In this document: piece by piece, positions 53,093 to 61,112 of the stretch
Layout: every line of letters begins with the position of its first letter
Position numbering within the stretch: the first letter of the stretch is position 1
Source: an uncultured Paracoccaceae bacterium
GTDB taxonomy: Bacteria; Pseudomonadota; Alphaproteobacteria; Rhodobacterales; Rhodobacteraceae
Assembly: GCA_937864535.1 (NCBI GenBank)
Contig: CALMJS010000019.1
Coordinates: forward strand, 186,001-250,000
Direction: 5' to 3'
Length of the DNA: 64,000 nucleotides
Made by a program: the position numbers and the translations under genes
Notes under the pieces: model-generated
Told to the model about the DNA's origin: nothing
The model's database searches: none
The model's input: only the letters and a program-made list of their open reading frames with translations

Positions 53093-53893
53093 TTAGTTCT
53101 CCAGCGTCCGGCGAAGGTTTTCGATTTCGGTTTCGTCGGGGGCGTCGGAATGGGCTTCGGGCGCCTTATTCCAGTCGGCAATCAGGTTCGACACAGCCTG
53201 CACCGTCACCAGAACGATGATGAACAGGATCGAGGGCTTCAGAATGCCCGGAATGGGTGGATCCCATGCGGTGCCAAAGGTCTCCATCCGCAGCATCCGC
53301 GTGACGGCATCGGAATACCCGCCCCAGACCAGCGAAAAGGTAAAGGTGACCAGCAGCAGCAGCGACAGAACGTCAGCCGACTTTTGCATCCAGCGCGGCA
53401 TCAGATCATACAGAACGTAGATCCGGATGTGACTGCGCTGCTGCATGGCGTATTGCCCCGCGAACAGGAACACGAACGACGCGATCCACAGCGACAGTTC
53501 GTTTGCCCAGAGCGTCGGGCGGGAAAACGTGTAGCGCGACACCACTTCGTAGAACATCACCAGAACCGTCAGCGCGATCATGATCATCGCCATCCGCGAT
53601 GTGACCAGCGACAGGATGTCGAAAATCCCGTCCGGTTCGGATTCGATGTCGCCCTTGGTGTCGGACAGGTACAAAGAAGTGAACAGAATAGAGCCCGCGA
53701 TCAGCAGCAGCATGACCGTAACCATCGGTCGTCCCGCCGGCCGGATCATTTCGTGCATGCCGATCGCATCGGCGGTAAAGAGCTTGAGCAGGACGAGGAC
53801 CGCAAACATCAGCAGCGCCAGTCCGGTAAAGCCTATCATGGCCAGTCGGACAGGCCCCCTGGAGCGGCCAAGCCATAGGCTTTTGTTTTCCAT
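53093..53893 (-). CDS. dctQ: TRAP transporter small permease (DctQ), extended form
   Basis: A 266-residue protein, about 90 residues longer than a typical DctQ. An N-terminal extension carries two hydrophobic segments (about residues 17-40 and 57-78). The DctQ core follows, with VVSRYTFSRPTLWANELSLW near residues 117-136. A charged tail (PDETEIENLRRTLEN) ends it. Such extended forms accompany long DctM proteins. Confidence 0.85.
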   Translation of the reverse strand: MENKSLWLGRSRGPVRLAMIGFTGLALLMFAVLVLLKLFTADAIGMHEMIRPAGRPMVTVMLLLIAGSILFTSLYLSDTKGDIESEPDGIFDILSLVTSRMAMIMIALTVLVMFYEVVSRYTFSRPTLWANELSLWIASFVFLFAGQYAMQQRSHIRIYVLYDLMPRWMQKSADVLSLLLLVTFTFSLVWGGYSDAVTRMLRMETFGTAWDPPIPGILKPSILFIIVLVTVQAVSNLIADWNKAPEAHSDAPDETEIENLRRTLEN

Positions 53894-53930
53894 ATCATTC
53901 TCCCTGCGGACATGGAAATTACAACAAAGA

Positions 53931-53956
53931 CAATGAGCCCCGAACGGGGCTCATTG
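53931..53956 (-). terminator. Hairpin between dctP and dctQ
   Basis: CAATGAGCCCC and GGGGCTCATTG make a perfect 11-bp stem with a 4-base loop, 15 bases after the dctP stop. The minus-strand sequence beyond is TCTTTGTTGT, moderately T-rich. Partial termination or 3-prime end protection here would give more binding protein than membrane subunits. Confidence 0.7.
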
Positions 53957-53971
53957 CTATATCAAGGCGGA

Positions 53972-54988
53972 TTAGTCGCCCAGCAGACCCAGCTGGCTCA
54001 GATAGGTCTTGTGGCTGGCGAGCAGGGCAGCAGCCTCGGGCGAACGGGTTCCCCAGTCTTCCCATGCAACCTGGGCAGCTTGACGGAAGGCAGCGCGGTC
54101 TTCGGCCGACCATGCGTGCAGCGTCACACCGGCAGCGGTGAGCGCGTCAGCAGCTTCGGCGTTGGCCTTTTCGTTGTAGAGGGCGATCTGGAACGAAACC
54201 TTCTGCCACGCGGTGTCGATGATACGACGCTGCTGTTCGGTCATGCCGTTCCAGACGTCGAGGTTACAGGCCAGGTGGTCCGACGGCATCGAGTGGAAGC
54301 CCGGATAGGTGGCGTGCTTGACGATGTCATAGAGACCCAGACCAACGTTGTTGGCCAGACCCGAGGCGTCAGCCCCGTCGATGATGCCGGTTTCCAGCGC
54401 GGTAAAGATTTCGGTAAAGTCCATCACGATCGGAGACGCGCCCAGACCCTGGAAGATTTCGGTTTCCATGCCCGGAGGCGAACGGAACTTCCAGCCCTTG
54501 AGGTCTTCAAAGCCAGCCAGCGGCTTGGACGAGGACAGCGATTCCTGACCGTAGATCGACCAGCCGATCAGCTGCATGTTCTGGGCGTTGTACAGCGCCT
54601 GGGCTGCATCGTAACCGCCGCCGTAGTACAGCCACGAATACTGCTGCCACGGGGTGTCATAGCCACCCATGATGTCGCCGACGAACTGGAACGCGGGGTT
54701 CTTGCCGGTCTGGTAGGCACCGCCGGTGGCGTCGCAGTCCAGAATGCCGTTGATGGCCGCGTCAAAGGTTTCCGTCGTTGCAACGACCGAAGACGAATAG
54801 AACATCTCGATGGTGATATCACCGCCAGACATGGTCTGAACGTCATCAACCCACTGAGCCAGACGTTTGCCGGTCGGGTGCTCGGTGGCGTAGTGCGTCT
54901 GGATACGCAGCGTGATCGGGTCAGCAGCTGCAGCGGTTGCCATAATGGCGGCTGCGCCTGCGGTCATCATAAGAGATTTGATTTTCAT
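53972..54988 (-). CDS. dctP: TRAP transporter substrate-binding protein (DctP)
   Basis: A 338-residue periplasmic binding protein with a signal peptide ending near residue 22 (AAA-DPI). The core pattern DLKGWKFRSPPGMETEIFQG holds the arginine that binds the substrate carboxylate in TRAP proteins. AGGGAGGAAG precedes the start at 54988. Two TGGTATACCA palindromes lie upstream, shared with the divergent gntR gene. A sugar acid ligand is inferred from the operon. Confidence 0.9.
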   Translation of the reverse strand: MKIKSLMMTAGAAAIMATAAAADPITLRIQTHYATEHPTGKRLAQWVDDVQTMSGGDITIEMFYSSSVVATTETFDAAINGILDCDATGGAYQTGKNPAFQFVGDIMGGYDTPWQQYSWLYYGGGYDAAQALYNAQNMQLIGWSIYGQESLSSSKPLAGFEDLKGWKFRSPPGMETEIFQGLGASPIVMDFTEIFTALETGIIDGADASGLANNVGLGLYDIVKHATYPGFHSMPSDHLACNLDVWNGMTEQQRRIIDTAWQKVSFQIALYNEKANAEAADALTAAGVTLHAWSAEDRAAFRQAAQVAWEDWGTRSPEAAALLASHKTYLSQLGLLGD

Positions 54989-55052
54989 ACTTCCTCCCTT
55001 GGCGGCCAGTTTGCCACCGTGTCTACCAAGCAGATCCTCCAACCTGCTGCGA

Positions 55053-55068
55053 AGATGGTATACCATCT
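55053..55068. promoter_or_regulatory. Perfect 16-bp GntR-type palindrome, dctP side
   Basis: AGATGGTATACCATCT is a perfect palindrome 65 bases upstream of dctP. Its centre is 56 bases from that of the second site at 55110, near five helical turns. Confidence 0.85.
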
Positions 55069-55109
55069 GCAAATCACGGTAGCCAAAGCTGTCTCGACAA
55101 TCAACAAGT

Positions 55110-55123
55110 TTTGGTATACCAAA
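55110..55123. promoter_or_regulatory. Perfect 14-bp GntR-type palindrome, gntR side
   Basis: TTTGGTATACCAAA is a perfect palindrome 80 bases before the GntR-type start, suiting autoregulation and joint control of dctP. Confidence 0.85.
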
Positions 55124-55203
55124 TGCGAAAATATCCGATTGACCTTGACGGGCGAACATGACGGCCATTAGCCCGAGGCCATGGAAGAAAACGGAAACCT
55201 GGC

Positions 55204-55887
55204 ATGACGGAACAAATCCTGGCCGAACAGATCGCGAACCAGCTGCGGCGCAATATCTTGCGTGGCAAACTCGCGCCGGGCACGTCGATCAAGGAACGCG
55301 ACAACGCCGCCGAGATGGGGGTGAGTCGCACGCCGATGCGCGAAGCGATCCGTATTCTGGCCAAGGAAGGTCTGGTCGAACTGCGCCCCTCGCGCAGCCC
55401 CATCGTGTCGGAACTGGACGCCAAGGAAGTATCGGATCAGGCCGAGGTGCTGATCGCGCTGGAAAAGCTGTCCGCCGAACTGGCCTGCAAATATGCCACC
55501 GACGAGGACATCGCCGAACTGACGCGAATCGTGCGGTTCATGGACGACCATTTCTATGACACCGATCCGCTGGACATGTTCGAAATCGACATGTCGTTTC
55601 ACACCGGCATCGCGAGTGCCTCGCACAATCTGGCGCTGGCGGAAACCCATCGCAGCTATCTTCAGCGGCTCTGGCATGCCCGTTATCTGGCGGCCAGTCA
55701 GCGCCGCAACCGCGACCGTCTGGTCTTTGAACACAGCCAGATTCTCAACGGCATCGTCCAGCGCGACTTCGAGGTTGCCCGCAAGGCGCTCGAGAGCCAC
55801 CTTGGCCATTTGGCCGAAGATATCCGCACGGTGCTAGAGGAACGCGCCACTGCGGCCCCGAAAATACATTCCAGAGGAGAGAGTTGA
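55204..55887 (+). CDS. GntR/FadR-type (FCD) regulator, probable master regulator of the sugar-acid genes
   Basis: A 227-residue regulator. The N-terminal winged HTH includes ERDNAAEMGVSRTPMREAIR at about residues 31-50. The C-terminal FCD domain has a metal-site pattern: Asp and His in EIDMSFHTGI, His in FEHSQILN and His in LESHLGHL. FadR-subfamily proteins bind T-G-G-T-N-x-A-C-C-A-type palindromes, which matches the TGGTATACCA sites in its own promoter and three other promoter regions of the window. The ligand is presumably a sugar acid or its 2-keto derivative. Its stop is directly followed by the hydrolase start. Confidence 0.9.
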   Translation: MTEQILAEQIANQLRRNILRGKLAPGTSIKERDNAAEMGVSRTPMREAIRILAKEGLVELRPSRSPIVSELDAKEVSDQAEVLIALEKLSAELACKYATDEDIAELTRIVRFMDDHFYDTDPLDMFEIDMSFHTGIASASHNLALAETHRSYLQRLWHARYLAASQRRNRDRLVFEHSQILNGIVQRDFEVARKALESHLGHLAEDIRTVLEERATAAPKIHSRGES

Positions 55888-56733
55888 ATGAAACTATTGC
55901 GCTTCGGCCCCGCCGGTCAGGAAAAGCCGGGCATTCTGGACGCGGACGGCAACGTCCGTGACCTGTCCGGCAAAGTGGCCGATTTCGCCGGCGCCGGCGT
56001 CTCGCTCGAGGCGCTGGAGGCGATTCGCACCATCGACGTCACCAGCCTGCCGGTCGTGGAAAACCCGGGCCGGATCGGGTCCTGCGTCGCCTCTGTGCCG
56101 AACTTTTTCTGCATCGGCCTGAACTACGCCAAACACGCCGCCGAAACCGGCGCGCAGCCGCCCAAGGAACCGATCATCTTTAACAAGGCGACCTCCGCCC
56201 TGTCCGGCCCCTTTGACCCGGTGGTCATCCCCCGCAATTCGGTGAAAACCGACTGGGAGGTCGAACTGGGCGTCGTCATCGGCCGCGAGGCGCTCTATGT
56301 CAGCAAGGAGGACGCGCTGTCCTATGTCGCGGGCTATTGCACGATCAACGACATGTCGGAACGCGAATTCCAGATCGAAAAGGGTGGCCAGTGGGTCAAG
56401 GGCAAATCCGCCCCGACCTTTGGCCCGACCGGCCCGTGGCTGGTCACCGCCGACGAGGTGCCGAACCCGCAGGCGCTGCGCCTGCAACTGGCGCTGAACG
56501 GCGAAACCGTGCAGGATTCGAACACCGACGACATGATCTTTGGCGTTGCAGAAATCATCTCCTACATGAGCCAGTTCATGAAGCTCCAGCCGGGCGACAT
56601 CATCGCCACCGGCACCCCGTCGGGCGTTGGCATGGGCATGAAGCCGCAGCGATTCGTTCGTCCCGGCGACGTGATGGAACTCTCGATCGAGGGGCTGGGC
56701 AGCCAGAAACAGACGGCTGTTGCCGCCGAATAA
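55888..56733 (+). CDS. FAH-fold hydrolase, 2,4-diketo-3-deoxy-sugar acid hydrolase (LRA6) type
   Basis: A 281-residue fumarylacetoacetate hydrolase family protein. Family stretches include CIGLNYAKHAAE, DWEVELGVVIG (metal Glu) and TGTPSGVGMGMKP. It resembles the hydrolases that split 2,4-diketo-3-deoxy-L-rhamnonate or -fuconate to pyruvate and lactate; ureidoglycolate lyase is the usual alternative label, but no purine genes are present. It is co-transcribed with gntR with no gap and ends at a terminator. It would work after an enolase-type dehydratase and an SDR of this regulon. Confidence 0.83.
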   Translation: MKLLRFGPAGQEKPGILDADGNVRDLSGKVADFAGAGVSLEALEAIRTIDVTSLPVVENPGRIGSCVASVPNFFCIGLNYAKHAAETGAQPPKEPIIFNKATSALSGPFDPVVIPRNSVKTDWEVELGVVIGREALYVSKEDALSYVAGYCTINDMSEREFQIEKGGQWVKGKSAPTFGPTGPWLVTADEVPNPQALRLQLALNGETVQDSNTDDMIFGVAEIISYMSQFMKLQPGDIIATGTPSGVGMGMKPQRFVRPGDVMELSIEGLGSQKQTAVAAE

Positions 56734-56739
56734 CCCCCC

Positions 56740-56769
56740 AAAGGGCGCGTTGCAGGACGCGCCCTTTTT
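56740..56769 (+). terminator. Intrinsic terminator after the gntR-hydrolase operon
   Basis: AAAGGGCGCGT and ACGCGCCCTTT form a perfect 11-bp stem with a 6-base loop, running into TTTTT. Confidence 0.9.
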
Positions 56770-56787
56770 CTTGGTTCCCGTCGCCGT

Positions 56788-57765
56788 ATGTCACGCATCC
56801 CCAATCTCAACGGTTTTCTCTATTTTGAAACCGTCGCCCGCTGCGGCACCATTTCCCGCGCCTCTCAGGAAATGGGAGTCTCTGCCTCTGCAATCAGCCA
56901 GCAAATCAAACTGCTTGAACAACAGCTCGGCACGAAACTGTTTCGCCGCGAAGGCCGGTCCCTGTCGCTGACCCAAGAAGGCGAACAGCTGTTCCAGACC
57001 GCCAACACCGCCCTGCGGATGCTGCGCGATGCGCATCGACATTTCGGCCAGAGTCAGGACAGTTACCAGCTGAACATGCGGGTCACGCCCAGCTTTGGCG
57101 CGCGCTGGCTGGGTCCGCGCCTGTCGGATTTCGTCACCCGTCACCCGAACTGGGATTTGCGCATCGACGCAGCGCCGGACCCCACGGATTTTGACCGCGA
57201 GATGGTCGAACTGGAACTGCGCTATGGCACCGGAAACTGGCCGGGGTACCATAACGAACCGATCTTTGAGGACCGCGTTCTGCCGATGTGCAGCCCCGCC
57301 TATCTGGCCGCGCTCGGACCCGGCGACCCGGCGGACCTGCTGGCGCGGGCACGCCTGATCGGCACCCCCCGCGCGATGGTGCAATGGGGGACTTGGGCGC
57401 AGACCAGCGACCTGCCGCATCAACCGGCGGAACCGCTGATCCTGATGGACCGCTCGACCATGGCGCTGCAACTGGCGGTGGACGGGGTCGGCGTGGTGCT
57501 GGATTCGATGGCTCTCGCGATGCAGGAATTGACCGCTGGCCAACTGGTTCCGTTCCTGCCCGCTGTGCCTGTGCTGAAATACACCGCCTATTGGGCGATC
57601 TGCCCGCCCCGCTATCTCAAACGGCGGGCGGTGCAGGAATTTCTGGACTGGATCACCGATCAGGCCACCCGCTTTGAATCCGAGGTCGGCGATCTCTATG
57701 CCCGTTACGCCATGCGCGAAGTCGCCTTTACCCTGCCGCAGGTCAGCCGCAGCCCGACGCGTTAG
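56788..57765 (+). CDS. LysR family transcriptional regulator (GcvA-like)
   Basis: A 325-residue LTTR. The HTH region is TISRASQEMGVSASAISQQI at about residues 21-40, followed by a substrate-binding domain that begins with LNMRVTPSFGARWLGPRLSD, as in GcvA-type regulators. No divergent gene shares its promoter. The nearest perfect T-N11-A box is at 59541, in the promoter between the dehydrogenase and SAF-type genes, which are its probable targets. It starts 18 bases after the preceding terminator. Confidence 0.87.
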   Translation: MSRIPNLNGFLYFETVARCGTISRASQEMGVSASAISQQIKLLEQQLGTKLFRREGRSLSLTQEGEQLFQTANTALRMLRDAHRHFGQSQDSYQLNMRVTPSFGARWLGPRLSDFVTRHPNWDLRIDAAPDPTDFDREMVELELRYGTGNWPGYHNEPIFEDRVLPMCSPAYLAALGPGDPADLLARARLIGTPRAMVQWGTWAQTSDLPHQPAEPLILMDRSTMALQLAVDGVGVVLDSMALAMQELTAGQLVPFLPAVPVLKYTAYWAICPPRYLKRRAVQEFLDWITDQATRFESEVGDLYARYAMREVAFTLPQVSRSPTR

Positions 57766-57803
57766 CACGACCCGCCCAGAGAGAGAAAGGGGGGCGGGCC
57801 GTG
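57766..57803. terminator. Long-stem hairpin between convergent genes
   Basis: CACGACCCGCCC and GGGCGGGCCGTG pair with one mismatch around a 14-base purine-rich loop, beginning at the LysR stop and ending 9 bases before the SDR end. It probably stops both converging transcripts. Confidence 0.6.
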
Positions 57804-57811
57804 CCATTTGC

Positions 57812-58567
57812 CTAGTGGATAAGCGAACCTCCGTTCACATCCACTTCGGACCCCGTGACATAGGCCGACAGATCAGAGGCCAGAAACAGCGCGCATCCCG
57901 CGACATCTGACGCCTGACCGACACGGCCCATGGGTATTCCTGCAATGATCTGCGCGGTCATCGCCTCGGTCAGCGCGCCGCCGGTGATATCCGTGGCGAT
58001 AAAGCCCGGACAAATGGCGTTCGACCGGATGCCATCGGGCGCGAGTTCCCGCGCCATCGCCTTGGTCAGGCCCAGAACGCCCGCCTTGGCCGCCGAATAA
58101 TGCGGCCCGCCGAAAATCCCGCCGCCACGCTGCGCCGAAACCGACGACAGGTTGATGATCGACCCCTGCCCGCGTTCGCGCATATGCGGCACCACGGCCT
58201 GCGTCATGTTCAGCGTGCCCAGCAGGTTCACGTCCATCACCGCGTCATAGTTTTCGTGCCGGATCTCCATCAGGCGCAGCGGCTGGGTGATCCCGGCATT
58301 GTTCACGAGGATATCGATCTGGCCGCATTCCGCCAAAATCGCCGCCACAGCGGCCTCGCAATCGGATTTATGCGTGACATCGCAGGCCAGCCCGAAATGC
58401 GCCTCGCCGATATCGGCGGCGGCGTCCTCGGCGGCGGTCTGATCCAGATCGAGGATCACCACCCGCGCCCCATGGTCCGCGAACATCTGCGCGGTGGACT
58501 TGCCCAAACCACGCGGACTGGCCGCCCCGGTGATCACCGCGACCTTGCCGGGCAACAGGGCGATCAT
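57812..58567 (-). CDS. SDR family oxidoreductase
   Basis: A 251-residue classical SDR. The cofactor loop is slightly long (TGAASPRGLG), then NNAG and the catalytic Y-S-A-A-K (HYSAAKAGVLGL), with the end YVTGSEVDVNGGSLIH. Its start overlaps the upstream dehydrogenase stop by four bases. A substrate cannot be given; 3-oxoacyl-ACP reductase is the default label but the operon suggests a small hydroxy acid or sugar. Confidence 0.83.
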   Translation of the reverse strand: MIALLPGKVAVITGAASPRGLGKSTAQMFADHGARVVILDLDQTAAEDAAADIGEAHFGLACDVTHKSDCEAAVAAILAECGQIDILVNNAGITQPLRLMEIRHENYDAVMDVNLLGTLNMTQAVVPHMRERGQGSIINLSSVSAQRGGGIFGGPHYSAAKAGVLGLTKAMARELAPDGIRSNAICPGFIATDITGGALTEAMTAQIIAGIPMGRVGQASDVAGCALFLASDLSAYVTGSEVDVNGGSLIH

Positions 58568-59463
58568 TCAGTGATGGCCTTATGCACCACGGCGCCGGTC
58601 ACCTCTTCGTAGGCGCGCACGACAGTGCTGTCATCGGACGGCCCGCAGCCCATTTCACCCGCGGCCTTCAGCATCTGAAAGGCCGCCTGCGCCAAAGGGA
58701 GCGGCACGCCGGTTTCCTCGCCCGTCTGGAGAACGAGCGACATATCCTTGAGGAAAATATCCACGCTCGAGGTCGCGCGCGGGTCAGCCTCCATCATCCG
58801 CGGGGCACGGTCGCCAAACATCCAGCTATTCCCGGCAGAGCTTGAGACGATTTCATACAGCTTGTGCGGATCACAGCCCGCCTTGACCCCCAGCGCCATC
58901 AGTTCGGCAGCAGCGACCAGATGCACTCCGGCGGCCAGTTGATGCACGACCTTGTAGGTGGCGCCCAGCCCCGGATCGGTGCCCAGCTGGTGGACCTTTT
59001 TCGCCACGGCCTGTAGCGCGGGCAGTGCCTTTTTCATGGCGCGCTCCGGCCCCGACGCCATGATCGTCAATGTGCCCGCATCCGCGCCGACCTGCCCGCC
59101 CGATACCGGCGCGGCCAACAGATCGTGGCCGATGGCGGCGACCTCGGCAGAGATCCTGCGCATATCGCTGGCGGAAATCGTCGAACAAAGAACGATGACG
59201 GACTGCGGGTCCAGCGCCGCGGCCACGCCATCGGCGAACAGAACCTGCCGTGCTTGGGCAGCGGTCTGCACCATCACGAACACCATATCGCAGCCCTGCG
59301 CCGCCAGCGCCGCCGTAACACAGGCTGTGCCGCCAAAATTGGCAAACCGCGTGCGTGCGGCGGCGTTCAGGTCAAACCCGCGCAGCGCGATTCCCTTGGA
59401 CAGCATATTGCGGGCCATACCCTGACCCATCATTCCCAGACCGATAAACGCCGTGCCTGACAT
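58564..59463 (-). CDS. NAD(P)-dependent beta-hydroxyacid dehydrogenase (LtnD-like)
   Basis: A 299-residue enzyme with GLGMMGQGMA, the substrate loop APVSGGQVGADAGTLT and the catalytic lysine in GATYKVVHQLAAG. These are closer to the LtnD-type protein encoded at 29385 than to the GarR-like one encoded at 40615. I chose the second of two adjacent ATGs (59463) for spacing from GGAGGG. It is divergent from the SAF-type oxidoreductase gene with an LTTR box between them. Confidence 0.83.
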   Translation of the reverse strand: MSGTAFIGLGMMGQGMARNMLSKGIALRGFDLNAAARTRFANFGGTACVTAALAAQGCDMVFVMVQTAAQARQVLFADGVAAALDPQSVIVLCSTISASDMRRISAEVAAIGHDLLAAPVSGGQVGADAGTLTIMASGPERAMKKALPALQAVAKKVHQLGTDPGLGATYKVVHQLAAGVHLVAAAELMALGVKAGCDPHKLYEIVSSSAGNSWMFGDRAPRMMEADPRATSSVDIFLKDMSLVLQTGEETGVPLPLAQAAFQMLKAAGEMGCGPSDDSTVVRAYEEVTGAVVHKAITE

Positions 59464-59540
59464 CATGCCCTCCACCCCGTGCATGATAGCACATGGCCAG
59501 TGAGCGCCGATTCAAACAAGAAACGATTCATGAAGAGTAG

Positions 59541-59555
59541 TTAAGCACAGCTTAA
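59541..59555. promoter_or_regulatory. Perfect LTTR box between divergent dehydrogenase and SAF-oxidoreductase genes
   Basis: TTAAGC-ACA-GCTTAA is a perfect inverted repeat containing T-N11-A. It is central in the 174-base divergent region, a typical place for LysR control of both operons; the LysR gene at 56788 is the nearest candidate. Confidence 0.6.
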
Positions 59556-59637
59556 ACGTTCTTTGCGAAATCGTGATGGTTCATTTTCAACGGCTATCGC
59601 TAATCTGCCGCAAACGCATCCCAAAGGGAGGGGAGAA

Positions 59638-60978
59638 ATGAACCTGTCCACCATGCTGGCCGCCCGCGCCGCCGCCGGTAAACCTGTCCGCGTCGGCCTG
59701 ATCGGCGCCGGAAAATTCGGCTCTATGATCCTGTCGCAGGCCCAGCACATCCCCGGCTACCATATCGTCGGCATCGCGGACGTGAATCCGGCCAAGGCGC
59801 AGGCCTCGCTGTCGCGCGTCCATTGGCCCGCCGAACGCTATGCCGCCAAATCGCTGGCCGAGGCCTATGCCGCCGGCACCACCCATATCACCGACAACGC
59901 CGCCGATCTGTTTGCCTTTGACGGCATCGAATGCGTGATCGAGGCGACGGGCCACCCGCTGGCCGGGACGCGCCACGCGCTGGCCGCGATCGAGGCGGGC
60001 AAACACGTCATTATGGTCAACGTCGAGGCCGACGTGATGTGCGGCGCCATACTCGCCGAAAAGGCGCGGGAAAAGGGCGTCGTCTATTCGATGGCCTATG
60101 GTGATCAACCCGCCGCGCAATGCGAACTGGTCGATTGGGTCCGCTCTGCCGGGTTCGAACTGGTGTCTTCGGGCAAGGGCATGAATTTCTGCCCGCATTA
60201 CCGCTATTCCACGCCCGATACCGTCTGGGATTTCTTTGATTTCACCCCCGAACAGGTCAAGGCGGGCGATTTCAACCCGAAAATGTACAACTCCTTTACC
60301 GACGGGACCAAGGCCGCCATCGAAATGGCCGCTGTCGCCAATGCCACCGGCCTCGACTGCCCCTATGACGGTCTGGCCTTCCATCCGGCCGGGCTTCAGG
60401 ATCTGGCCGAGGTGTTCAAACCCGTCTCCGACGGCGGGCGGCTGGAAAAGAACGGCATCGTCGATATCGCCGCCAGCCGTGAACCCGATGGCCGCGTCGT
60501 GCTGAACAACATCCAGTACGGGATGTTCGTCACCTTCAAGGCCCCGAACGAATACACCCGCCAGTGTTTCAACCAATACGGCCTGCTGACCGATAAATCC
60601 GGCTGGTACGGGTCGATGTGGCGTCCGTTCCACCTGATCGGGCTGGAAACCTCGGTCTCGGTCCTGTCGGCGGTGCTGCGCGGCGAACCCACGGGCAGTT
60701 CCACCCGCTATCGCGGCGATGCCGTCGCCACCGCCAAGGGCGACTTCAAGGCGGGCGAATATCTGGACGGCGAAGGCGGGTTCAAGGTCTGGGCCAAGGC
60801 GATCCCCGCCTCGCGCGCCCATAAAATCGGCGCGCTGCCGATCGGCCTCGCCCATCATATCAAGCTGAAACGCGACGTGGTGCGCGACCAGATTATCACC
60901 CTCGACGATGTGGAAATTGTCGATGATCTGGACATCTTTGCGCTGCGCGAGCAGCAGAACCGCCTGCTAGAGGCCTGA
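59638..60978 (+). CDS. NAD(P)-dependent oxidoreductase with C-terminal SAF-like domain
   Basis: A 446-residue protein. The N-terminal Rossmann domain has VGLIGAGKFGSMI and then EATGHPLAGTRHALAAIEAG, as in the homoserine-dehydrogenase-like/Gfo-Idh group. The C-terminal region (from about residue 345, RGDAVATAKGDFKAGEYLDG) resembles SAF domains, which is why such proteins are sometimes labelled FlgA-like. I know no firm reaction for this family; it occurs in sugar and polyol clusters. GGGAGGGGAG precedes the ATG at 59638. Confidence 0.8.
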   Translation: MNLSTMLAARAAAGKPVRVGLIGAGKFGSMILSQAQHIPGYHIVGIADVNPAKAQASLSRVHWPAERYAAKSLAEAYAAGTTHITDNAADLFAFDGIECVIEATGHPLAGTRHALAAIEAGKHVIMVNVEADVMCGAILAEKAREKGVVYSMAYGDQPAAQCELVDWVRSAGFELVSSGKGMNFCPHYRYSTPDTVWDFFDFTPEQVKAGDFNPKMYNSFTDGTKAAIEMAAVANATGLDCPYDGLAFHPAGLQDLAEVFKPVSDGGRLEKNGIVDIAASREPDGRVVLNNIQYGMFVTFKAPNEYTRQCFNQYGLLTDKSGWYGSMWRPFHLIGLETSVSVLSAVLRGEPTGSSTRYRGDAVATAKGDFKAGEYLDGEGGFKVWAKAIPASRAHKIGALPIGLAHHIKLKRDVVRDQIITLDDVEIVDDLDIFALREQQNRLLEA

Positions 60979-61016
60979 CAGCAGCGCGCAAACCCCTATC
61001 TGTAAACGAAAATTAG

Positions 61017-61048
61017 TGCCGCCATGCAAATGCTGCATGGCGGCATTT
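61017..61048 (+). terminator. Terminator hairpin after the SAF-type oxidoreductase
   Basis: TGCCGCCATGCA (61017-61028) and TGCATGGCGGCA (61034-61045) form a perfect 12-bp stem with a 5-base loop, followed by TTTCT, 39 bases past the stop. Confidence 0.8.
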
Positions 61049-61112
61049 CTGACTTGGCCGATGTGCGCACTGCAGAAAACTCCTACGTTGAACCCAACAA
61101 AAGGAGACTCAG

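Noticed and set aside
50092-53220. Open frame of 1042 codons on the plus strand opposite uxaA- and dctM/dctQ-type genes
   Set aside because: It is rich in His, Arg, Gln and Asp in low-complexity order, typical of the antisense of high-GC coding DNA, and the minus strand has three clear genes.
55888-56733. Ureidoglycolate lyase (allantoin pathway)
   Set aside because: This is a common default label for the family; no allantoin or purine gene is nearby, and the regulon is for sugar acids.
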